Below are positions 7,600-14,032 of a DNA stretch of 14,032 bases, in pieces. A model generated the notes under the pieces. That model was not told the origin of the DNA and searched no databases. It was given only the letters and a program-made list of their open reading frames with translations. Location of the stretch: positions 1-14,032 of the forward strand of contig JAFZUB010000082.1 in NCBI GenBank assembly GCA_017618515.1, read 5' to 3'. The stretch is from Bacteroidaceae bacterium (GTDB lineage: Bacteria; Bacteroidota; Bacteroidia; Bacteroidales; Bacteroidaceae). Made by a program: the position numbers and the translations under genes. Position 1 is the stretch's first letter. Each line of letters begins with the position of its first letter.

Positions 7600-10500
7600 T
7601 TACTTCACTTGTATCTTTTCACCATCTATGATGTAGATGCCCGGAGCAAATGGTATGATGTGTACACCCTCCACCATCTCGTTGAATACAAGACGGCCGT
7701 CGAGGGTATATACCATCATTGGACGCAGTTTGTCGTTAACTACTCGGATGGCGTTGGCCATCGGGGTGTAGCGTGGCATGCTGCCATTAGCTACGGCATC
7801 GTAGATGTTGGTCTCTTCATCGGGCTCAACTTCGGTAACTGGTGTTCGCATCAGCTTGAACTCGTTGATGTCGATGGCATTCCAGCCCGTCAGGTTAATG
7901 ATAAGTCCGATAGTAATGTTTTCTTCTTCTCCAACGGTGAAGGTCACCTTGGCGTCGCTCAGGGGAACGAATGCCTCAGACTTCTCTTCGTAGGTGAGCA
8001 TATCCACAAACTCATCGCCTCGGGTAACACACAGGTAGCTACTGTCGGCCACCCATGCTCCGCCCTCACTTGGGGCAACGCTGAGTGTGTAGTAGCCGGC
8101 GGGCAGAGTCACGGTCTGGTAGAGACGGTGGTTCTTGAGTGTGTCGGCAAAGCCGTAGTAGCCTGTGCGGAAGTTGAGGTCGGAGTTGAGGCTCTTATAT
8201 ACGTGTGCCCCGGTGGTACTCTTCTCTGTTACTACACTATTCTCGATTACCCACTTTGAGTCGTCTGTGCCTGTGAGCAGACCGCGCAGGTTAGAGGAGT
8301 TACTGGTTGACACTGTCTCGCCGTTGTCAAGGAACGGAGCCTTGTAGTTGGTGAGATAGTCTTCGCTGACATCGCTGGGCTCGTCGCCCTCAAAGTCGAG
8401 GGTGAACACTCCGAGTGCTGAGGTCCAAGCATCGCCGTCGGCACCGCTGAAGTCCTTGCGCTGTGCGGTGTGGCCGAGACCTGTGCGGTCTATTACATCG
8501 CCACCGTTTTGGTTGAAGTCGTAATACACGAGCAAGCCGTTGCTGGACTTGGCTGTCTCCAGATCGTCGGCGGTGAGCGGCTCATTACTGAAGGTCTGTA
8601 TAGTCTTCTGGTTGAGTGCCTTGCTCCAGATGCGGAACTCGTCGATGAGTCCCTTGAAACGATTTTCGTCAGAACTGAAGGTCACTGGGCCAGCCCATGC
8701 GGGACAGTTGAGTGCCAGACGCAGCGTCGGAGTGCTGAAGAGCTCTGCATCGCGGTAGAACTTAACATTGCCGGTGGAGAAGGTCACAGCGTAGTGGTGC
8801 CACTCATCGATGATGAAGTAGCCCGGATCGGACGTCACGCTCTTGCCGTTAATCTCTAGAGTCAGTGAGCCATCTTCGTTTGACTTGGTCTTCATCTTGC
8901 CGTCTTCGGTGCTCATGGAGAGGGCGCCATTGAAGTCGGAGGGGCGCAGCCATGTGTCGATGGTGAAGGCGCGTGTGGCAGCCTCAAACGGAGTGGCGAT
9001 GCTGAGGTATTCGTTCTCGCCGTAGAAGGAGAGGGCGTTGCCCGGGTCGGCATTGCTCACTGCAAACACCTTGCGCATCGTCTTGCCAGTCTGGCCCTGC
9101 GGATTGCTGGCCTTCAGGGTTACGTTGTAGTAGCCGGGAGCCAGGGGCTTGAAGGCCGTGTTCTGGGCATGGATGGCATAGTTGCGCTTGCCGCTGACAT
9201 GGTTGATTTCCCACTGCCAATCTTCGGGGTCATAGATGGTCTTGTCTTCAAAGAACACCTTGTCGCCAATCAGGATGGCCGACGGGCTGACCTCAAAGTC
9301 CACGTATGGCGCAGAAGCCACTGCGGTAATCTCCTTTGTGACACTGGAGGTACCCGCAGCATTGGTTACGGTGAGGGTCACGGGGTAGGAGCCCACCTCG
9401 AGGAATCGTGCCGAGGCATTGGTGGCGTTAACCTGCTCCACATCGGCTCCAGGCATCGACCAGCTGTAGGTGGCATTGATGGCCGAGGAGCGATTGACGA
9501 AACTGAAGTACTCGCTGGCGGGCAGATTGTTCTCGGTAATCTCAAAGTCGGCCACAGGGGCGGGCAGCTCTTTTACCTTTAATATCTTAAGGTTGGAGGC
9601 GAGGGTCTTGCCGCCCTCGTATGTGATGACTGCCTTTACTATATGATTGCCTGCCGTGTTGAAGGTGAGGTAGGGCATGGTTTCATATACAGTCAAATCA
9701 TCGTTGGAGTCAACCACCCACTTCACACTGGTGGCGCAAGCGGGGATGGCTGCCTGCATCTTCACGGGCGTATTGGTGTATATGGTCTCCTTCGGTTCAT
9801 ATACCACTACGCTCATATCGCTGGCTGCTCCCTTGAGCAGGTCATTATTGACGATGGTCTTTACATTCTCAGGGTCGCGTATCACTGCGTGGTGGCCGCG
9901 TGCATAGTCGCGTATCTTTGTCTGGCCGTCGGTGTCCTCGAAGATGTCGCCCTTATAATAGAGCACGAGGCCGTCCTGCGAAGCGGGATCGACTATCTCG
10001 GCGCGACGGTTGCTCTTGAGTTCTGTCTCGCTGAGTGCGCGGTTCCATAGGCGCACCTCGTCTATCTGTCCGTTGATAAGACCGTTGTTGGGGTCGCGGC
10101 CGATAGAGAAGTCGGAGAAGGCGAGCACACCGGCTGCCTTGTTGTAGCAGCTGATGGACTTCTTCATGTCGTTGATATAGGCGTAGAGCTGGTCGCCCTC
10201 GCGCACAATGGCCACGTGTACCCACTGATTGGGACTGATATTGCAGTTGTAGGCGTTGTAGGAGCTGTTGGCGCCCATGCCCGCCTTGATGTTGCCGTTG
10301 TAGGTGAAGGAACTGTAGAAGTAGGCGGTGTTGCCAAACTGCTGTGAGTAGTCGTCAATGGTGTAGGGCTTGATCCAGTACTCGAGGGTTCCGCCGAGCG
10401 ATGCGGCAAATCCTACGTTGCTCACGGTAGCGAGGGTGTTCTTCATCTCGAGCACCACATTGTCGTCGCTGCTGGATTCAATGGGGAAAGTCACGCGGTT

Positions 10501-12219
10501 GGACTGCTCGGAAACGATGGCGTTCCTACGATATTTATACACGGCGGCAATGCCATAGGCCTTGTCGTTGGGCTCGCCCATAGCCACGGTCGGGGTGTAG
10601 CTGTAGGTGGTGCTGCTTACCGAGTCAATAACGCGGTCGTCATAGAAGACATAGTATTTGCTGATGGGCAGCGAGGTGGTCACGGGCTTCTCCCAGCTGA
10701 GCGTGCCGTCGTTTATCTTGAGGTTGATGGGGGCATTGATCTGCTCGCCGGGGATAATCACGGAGATGCGGTAGAGATTGCCTGTGCCGCCGAGGTCTAT
10801 CTTCTCAAACTTGAACGGGAACTCAATGCCTGCCTGGTCAAGCTCGTAGTCAATGATGGAGGCATTGTAGAGGCGGCCGGTGCCCTGCCACTCGTCGGGC
10901 AAGTTCGACTGTGTGCGGATATTGAAGAAGTATTTGATAGGCTTGCGACGGTCAAACTTCTTCGTCAGGTCGCTCAGGTCATAGCCAAACTCCATGGGCT
11001 CGTAGTGATAGCCGTCTATCCACTTGCCAAGCATCGGCACGAGGGGTGGCTGATAGGTGCTGCGTGTGCCGTCGCCGGCATATTTGAAGTGGTCAAGCTC
11101 TATCGAGTCCTGACCCGAGCCGCTGGCGGTGTCTTGTGTGGCAGACACGCTCAGGTGGAGAGCCGAGCGGCGCGAGAAGGCTATCTTGGCTTTGAGCATA
11201 CGGATGGGCTCATAGTCCTTGCGGATATAGTGGCGGTCCACCGACCATACGCTGGTGCGCGAGTTGGTGGTGTAAGCGCGGGCGTAGGGGCAGTAGATGA
11301 AGCCGTTGTTCTGCCAGCCGTTGCCCCACGAGTTGGCGATAATCCAAGCGCCAACCTCGTCTTTGTCCTTCTCGCCATAGACACCGTTTTCGTCGAGGTC
11401 AAACTCGATGCGGTCGTCATAGCCCACGATGGTCTGGGCGTGGTTGTAGGAGGGGCCCCATTCAGCCATGTATATCTTGCCCACGAGTCCCAGTGATTTG
11501 TTGGTCGGGGTTTCGGGGATGGTGCCGGTGATATAGTCGGTGGCGGCCATGCCAAACCATGCCACGCCGCCGGCGTTGAAGTCATAGTCACCCTGGTGGT
11601 TCCACAGCCAGTTTTTGAGTATCTCGCGACCTTCTTCGGTCATCACATTCTGCTCAATGTAGGCTTCTGTCCAGTCGCGGTTGTGGGCGGTGCGATACCA
11701 CTTGTCGTAGCCTTGCATCCAGCCGTAGTTGGGGTCTTTGCAGTCCTGGCTCCCGTAAAACTTCGAGCAGGTCTGGCCGCCGTAGTCAGCCTCGGAGGGG
11801 TTACCCACGTTCTGAAGCATCTCAGCCTTGCCTGTGCCTTGGTAGTTGTGGGCAAGCAGGAAGTTAAAGTGTGAGGTGAAGCGGTTCTCGGGATATTGGG
11901 CGTCAAGGCCATAGTAGCAGTTGCGCTCGTAGGTCCACTGATAGCCGATATAGCTGGCGGCATCACACGATCCGTGATCCTGATTGAAGATAGGCGGGAA
12001 ATACTTCAGCAGCGCGTTGTTGAGGTGGTCGGGCCGCTTCGTGCTGCCGTTAAACCCATTAGACTTTGCACCGCCAGGCTGACGCTGCTTCTTGTTTTTC
12101 TCGAAAGTAAACTCTTGTGTTTGCTTGGCAGCCTCCTCCCATCCGTAGGAGAGCTGGGCGAGGCCTGCCGTAGCATAGCCTATGAGCAGGCCTGCAATAA
12201 GATAACGTTTGATTTTCAT
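7600..12219 (-). CDS. Large secreted papain-like cysteine peptidase with LamG and PKD domains
   Basis: From the ATG at 12219 the protein has 1539 aa and a good signal peptide ([22 protein letters not shown] split after about residue 22). The frame extends 8 codons to a TTG at 12243, which would put charged residues before the signal peptide, so I prefer the ATG. Residues about 70-335 are a C1/papain-like domain: Gln80 and Cys85 ([12 protein letters not shown]), His260 ([12 protein letters not shown]) and Asn296 ([11 protein letters not shown]). A calcium-loop-like DLDENG lies between His and Asn. Next come a beta-rich/Fn3-like region, LamG-1 (about 585-742), PKD-like domains (about 805-970), a further PKD (972-1055), LamG-2 (1058-1215), a DUF5013-like sandwich (about 1340-1460) and a GIYI tail. 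It is probably exported and cell-surface or extracellular; the substrate is unknown. It lies 34 nt after a paralogous gene and 1 nt before mutS. Confidence 0.85.
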   Translation of the reverse strand: MKIKRYLIAGLLIGYATAGLAQLSYGWEEAAKQTQEFTFEKNKKQRQPGGAKSNGFNGSTKRPDHLNNALLKYFPPIFNQDHGSCDAASYIGYQWTYERNCYYGLDAQYPENRFTSHFNFLLAHNYQGTGKAEMLQNVGNPSEADYGGQTCSKFYGSQDCKDPNYGWMQGYDKWYRTAHNRDWTEAYIEQNVMTEEGREILKNWLWNHQGDYDFNAGGVAWFGMAATDYITGTIPETPTNKSLGLVGKIYMAEWGPSYNHAQTIVGYDDRIEFDLDENGVYGEKDKDEVGAWIIANSWGNGWQNNGFIYCPYARAYTTNSRTSVWSVDRHYIRKDYEPIRMLKAKIAFSRRSALHLSVSATQDTASGSGQDSIELDHFKYAGDGTRSTYQPPLVPMLGKWIDGYHYEPMEFGYDLSDLTKKFDRRKPIKYFFNIRTQSNLPDEWQGTGRLYNASIIDYELDQAGIEFPFKFEKIDLGGTGNLYRISVIIPGEQINAPINLKINDGTLSWEKPVTTSLPISKYYVFYDDRVIDSVSSTTYSYTPTVAMGEPNDKAYGIAAVYKYRRNAIVSEQSNRVTFPIESSSDDNVVLEMKNTLATVSNVGFAASLGGTLEYWIKPYTIDDYSQQFGNTAYFYSSFTYNGNIKAGMGANSSYNAYNCNISPNQWVHVAIVREGDQLYAYINDMKKSISCYNKAAGVLAFSDFSIGRDPNNGLINGQIDEVRLWNRALSETELKSNRRAEIVDPASQDGLVLYYKGDIFEDTDGQTKIRDYARGHHAVIRDPENVKTIVNNDLLKGAASDMSVVVYEPKETIYTNTPVKMQAAIPACATSVKWVVDSNDDLTVYETMPYLTFNTAGNHIVKAVITYEGGKTLASNLKILKVKELPAPVADFEITENNLPASEYFSFVNRSSAINATYSWSMPGADVEQVNATNASARFLEVGSYPVTLTVTNAAGTSSVTKEITAVASAPYVDFEVSPSAILIGDKVFFEDKTIYDPEDWQWEINHVSGKRNYAIHAQNTAFKPLAPGYYNVTLKASNPQGQTGKTMRKVFAVSNADPGNALSFYGENEYLSIATPFEAATRAFTIDTWLRPSDFNGALSMSTEDGKMKTKSNEDGSLTLEINGKSVTSDPGYFIIDEWHHYAVTFSTGNVKFYRDAELFSTPTLRLALNCPAWAGPVTFSSDENRFKGLIDEFRIWSKALNQKTIQTFSNEPLTADDLETAKSSNGLLVYYDFNQNGGDVIDRTGLGHTAQRKDFSGADGDAWTSALGVFTLDFEGDEPSDVSEDYLTNYKAPFLDNGETVSTSNSSNLRGLLTGTDDSKWVIENSVVTEKSTTGAHVYKSLNSDLNFRTGYYGFADTLKNHRLYQTVTLPAGYYTLSVAPSEGGAWVADSSYLCVTRGDEFVDMLTYEEKSEAFVPLSDAKVTFTVGEEENITIGLIINLTGWNAIDINEFKLMRTPVTEVEPDEETNIYDAVANGSMPRYTPMANAIRVVNDKLRPMMVYTLDGRLVFNEMVEGVHIIPFAPGIYIIDGEKIQVK
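8330..8361 (-). repeat. 32-nt direct repeat, copy 1 (peptidase gene)
   Basis: These 32 nt are identical to 12987-13018 in the neighbouring paralogous gene, on the same strand and in the same frame. Both copies encode the peptide [12 protein letters not shown] second shared block follows at a similar offset: 19 identical nt at 8391-8409 and 13051-13069, covering VFTLDF. The surrounding genes are much more diverged at the nucleotide level, so the identity marks either strong constraint or local gene conversion. Confidence 0.85.
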
Positions 12220-12253
12220 ATCTATATATAATTTTAATTCCAAAGTTCAAGTC

Positions 12254-14032
12254 TTAGTCCACTTTCACCTTCTGGCCGTTGGCAATGTAGATGCCCGGTG
12301 CGAGGCGTATCTTCTTGTTGCCGGATACGTATTCGTTGAATACACAGCGTCCGTCGGTAGTGTAAATCTTCACTTCGATGATTTTGTCGCTCACGATATG
12401 TATGCCGCCGCGCGTGCCGCTGATATTGTCAAGCACGCCCTTGCTTACAGCGTCGTAGGCTGACTGCACTCCGTCGGCTATCTGCGACTCGGAGGTTATC
12501 TGCTCGAGAGTGAAGTTCTTGATATCTACCTGATAGGAGCCTGAGCTGGGCAGGTTGTAGAGCACGCCGAGGCTTATGGGAGTGCCGTCTTCAGCTACAT
12601 CAAACTCGAGGCTCTTGCTGCTCGACAGGTAGGTGCTGGTGAGCGCTTCGTCTATCTTGGTATTATCTACTATGCTGTCGCCCTCGCATACCACGAGCTT
12701 TGTGAGATAGGGGCTGAAGTAGCGACCGCTGGTGATGGAGAATCTGTAGTGGCCGGCATTGAGGTTGACGGTCTGCCACAGGCGGCGGTTGTAGAAGTCG
12801 CCCATACTGCTCCTTGCCTCGCCGGAGAGGACGCAACTGTTCTCGTAGGTATCCACATAGATAGTGGAGATATCCGCGTCGTTGATGGGACGCGGCGAGC
12901 GGAACTCCCAAGTGGACTTGGCAGTGCCGGTCTGCAGCTCACGGGCGGCCTGGTAGATGCCTGGCAGCACCTTCACGTCGTTGTAGAGGAACGGAGCCTT
13001 GTAGTTGGTGAGATAGTCCTTAGTCACATCCTGCTTCACTATGTCACCGCCAAAGTCGAGGGTGAACACACCGGGCAGCGTAATCCAAGCGTCGCCGTCG
13101 GGGCCGAAGTTGAGACGACGGCCGTCGAGGTTGTGGCCGCTGCGGTCAATCACGTCACCACCGTTCTGGTTGAAGTCGTAGTAGAGGCAGAGGCTGCCCA
13201 CCTCGGTGGGGTTCTCTATGGGCGCGTTGCATACTGCTTGCAGTTGCGTGGCGTTGAGCTCAGTCTTCCATATACGCATCTCGTCAATCATGGCATGTAG
13301 GCCGTTGTCGCTGCGTCCAAAGGTGAACGTGGCAGGCCATGAAGGCATGGCGTAGCTGTCGTTGGCGTTGTAGGTAGCCATCACCTTGGCATCACGATAG
13401 AACACCACTTTACCCCTGTTGAAGGAGATGGCATAGTGATGCCACTGGTTGAGGATAAAGAAGTTGCTGGCCTGATAGGTGCGGCCTTTGTAGGTCACGG
13501 TATATAAACCCTTGTCGGTGCAGTCGGCGCTCATGTTGCCGAAGTTGAAGCCGCCAGCGCCGTAATACACTTGCGGGTTCATCCACCACTCGATGGTGAA
13601 TACACTCTGCGGTGCGAGGAACGGACGGTTGAACTCCAGCTGCTCCTTCACGCCGGTAAAGTTGAGGCCGTTGTTGGCATCGGCATTGCTCACACATAGT
13701 GCACGAGACTTGGTCTCTATATGGCTGCCGGCACTGTTGGTGGTCTGCAGCGTCACATCGTAGAAGCCCGGAGCGGGTGGCACAAGCGACGAGAACTGGC
13801 CGTCCACCTGCAGATAGCGCTTGCCGTTGCTCAGTGTCCATATCCAGCTGTCGGGCTTGCCGGTGCTCTTGTCCTCAAGGTAGGTCGTCTCGCCGAGCAA
13901 GATGGTGTTGGGGTTGATGGCAAAGTTGCTTGTGGGCTTTGCTATGTATATGTCTATCGTCTTGGTCACACTGGCCGAGCCACTGCCGTTGCTGGCGGTC
14001 AGCGTAACATCATAGGTGCCCGGCAGGTCAAA
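12254..14032 (-). CDS. PKD-LamG secreted protein, 5' truncated; C-terminal paralogue of the adjacent peptidase
   Basis: The frame is open to the window edge; 592 residues are visible and the true start lies outside. A GTG at 13969 is internal, because the 21 codons upstream of it continue a PKD domain (LPGTYDVTLTASNGSGS). Visible order: end of one PKD (1-30), a second PKD (about 33-115; GFYDVTLQTTNSAG), a LamG jellyroll (123-270; QWHHYAISFNRGKVVFYRDA, MIDEMRIW), the linker [17 protein letters not shown], a DUF5013-like sandwich (about 345-512; RLWQTVNLNAGHYRFSI) and a GIYI tail (APGIYIANGQKVKVD). The same order and many of the same residues occur in the peptidase downstream, so the two arose by duplication or domain exchange. 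No catalytic residues are visible; an N-terminal enzyme domain may lie beyond the edge. Expected location is extracellular or cell surface; LamG domains often bind glycans. Confidence 0.85.
   Translation of the reverse strand, partial: FDLPGTYDVTLTASNGSGSASVTKTIDIYIAKPTSNFAINPNTILLGETTYLEDKSTGKPDSWIWTLSNGKRYLQVDGQFSSLVPPAPGFYDVTLQTTNSAGSHIETKSRALCVSNADANNGLNFTGVKEQLEFNRPFLAPQSVFTIEWWMNPQVYYGAGGFNFGNMSADCTDKGLYTVTYKGRTYQASNFFILNQWHHYAISFNRGKVVFYRDAKVMATYNANDSYAMPSWPATFTFGRSDNGLHAMIDEMRIWKTELNATQLQAVCNAPIENPTEVGSLCLYYDFNQNGGDVIDRSGHNLDGRRLNFGPDGDAWITLPGVFTLDFGGDIVKQDVTKDYLTNYKAPFLYNDVKVLPGIYQAARELQTGTAKSTWEFRSPRPINDADISTIYVDTYENSCVLSGEARSSMGDFYNRRLWQTVNLNAGHYRFSITSGRYFSPYLTKLVVCEGDSIVDNTKIDEALTSTYLSSSKSLEFDVAEDGTPISLGVLYNLPSSGSYQVDIKNFTLEQITSESQIADGVQSAYDAVSKGVLDNISGTRGGIHIVSDKIIEVKIYTTDGRCVFNEYVSGNKKIRLAPGIYIANGQKVKVD
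12987..13018 (-). repeat. 32-nt direct repeat, copy 2 (truncated PKD-LamG gene)
   Basis: This is the second copy of the 32-nt exact repeat found at 8330-8361, about 4.66 kb away in the same orientation and reading frame, encoding [11 protein letters not shown]. Recombination between the copies would delete the peptidase N-terminus and fuse the front of this protein to the C-terminal end of the peptidase, keeping the frame. Confidence 0.85.

Noticed and set aside
7528..8259. 243-codon open frame on the plus strand
   Set aside because: It spans the mutS start and the peptidase C-terminus on the opposite strand and resembles no family; it is a shadow of high-GC coding sequence.
11160..12060. 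Assignment of the protease to the streptopain (C10) family
   Set aside because: Order and context of Gln-Cys, His and NSWG motifs fit papain (C1-like) better, and the LamG/PKD architecture matches secreted Bacteroidetes C1-like proteins.
12220..12243. TTG start extending the peptidase by 8 residues
   Set aside because: The extension puts acidic and hydrophobic residues ahead of a typical signal peptide that begins at the ATG at 12219.
12220..12260. Possible Bacteroidetes promoter (-7 TAnnTTTG type) before the peptidase gene
   Set aside because: GAACTTTG at 12239-12246 has a mismatch in the -7 element and no -33 TTTG at the expected distance; not strong enough to report.
13967..13969. GTG as the start of the rightmost gene
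   Set aside because: The frame upstream stays open to the edge and encodes the rest of a PKD domain, so the gene is truncated by the window rather than starting here.

Overview
The window looks like a Bacteroidales chromosome, most likely a Prevotella-type or related gut or oral lineage. The evidence is a fimbrillin/FISUMP lipoprotein with a Bacteroidetes surface-export signal, PKD and LamG secreted proteins ending in a short 'GIYI...' C-terminal tail, AT-rich leaders without a Shine-Dalgarno sequence, a MutS Walker A of the GPNMSGKSA form, and 7-nt simple repeats at gene boundaries. Species-level placement is not possible from this sequence alone. Almost every base is coding; there is no gene-free stretch over 40 nt and I see no RNA gene, CRISPR array or insertion sequence.

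Layout, read in transcription order on the minus strand from the right edge: (1) a 5'-truncated PKD-LamG secreted protein (14032-12254); (2) a very large secreted papain-like cysteine peptidase with two LamG and at least two PKD domains (12219-7600), whose C-terminal half is paralogous to gene 1; (3) mutS (7598-4989), starting 1 nt after the peptidase stop; (4) an A-type flavodiiron protein (4958-3795); (5) a secreted multidomain tyrosine phosphatase (3782-1683); (6) a fimbrillin-like/FISUMP lipoprotein (1681-38), starting 1 nt after the phosphatase stop. The gaps are 34, 1, 30, 12 and 1 nt, so the six genes could form one transcript. No promoter or terminator is convincing. A seventh gene runs on the plus strand; only its last 21 codons (1-66) are visible, and they overlap the end of the lipoprotein gene convergently.

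Functionally this is a mixture. Two cytoplasmic housekeeping or stress genes (mismatch repair; O2/NO reduction) sit inside a set of exported proteins: a protease, its catalytically plain paralogue (in the visible part), a phosphatase and a surface lipoprotein. Four gene ends, including the plus-strand fragment, encode related C-terminal tails, which suggests a shared export or anchoring route.

The most unusual structure is a set of three 7-nt tandem repeats, each at a gene boundary. The one inside the phosphatase lies just before its C-terminal tail, and loss of a single unit would put the phosphatase in an open frame that runs directly into the lipoprotein ATG. This is a testable phase-variation or gene-fusion hypothesis; it is not demonstrated here.
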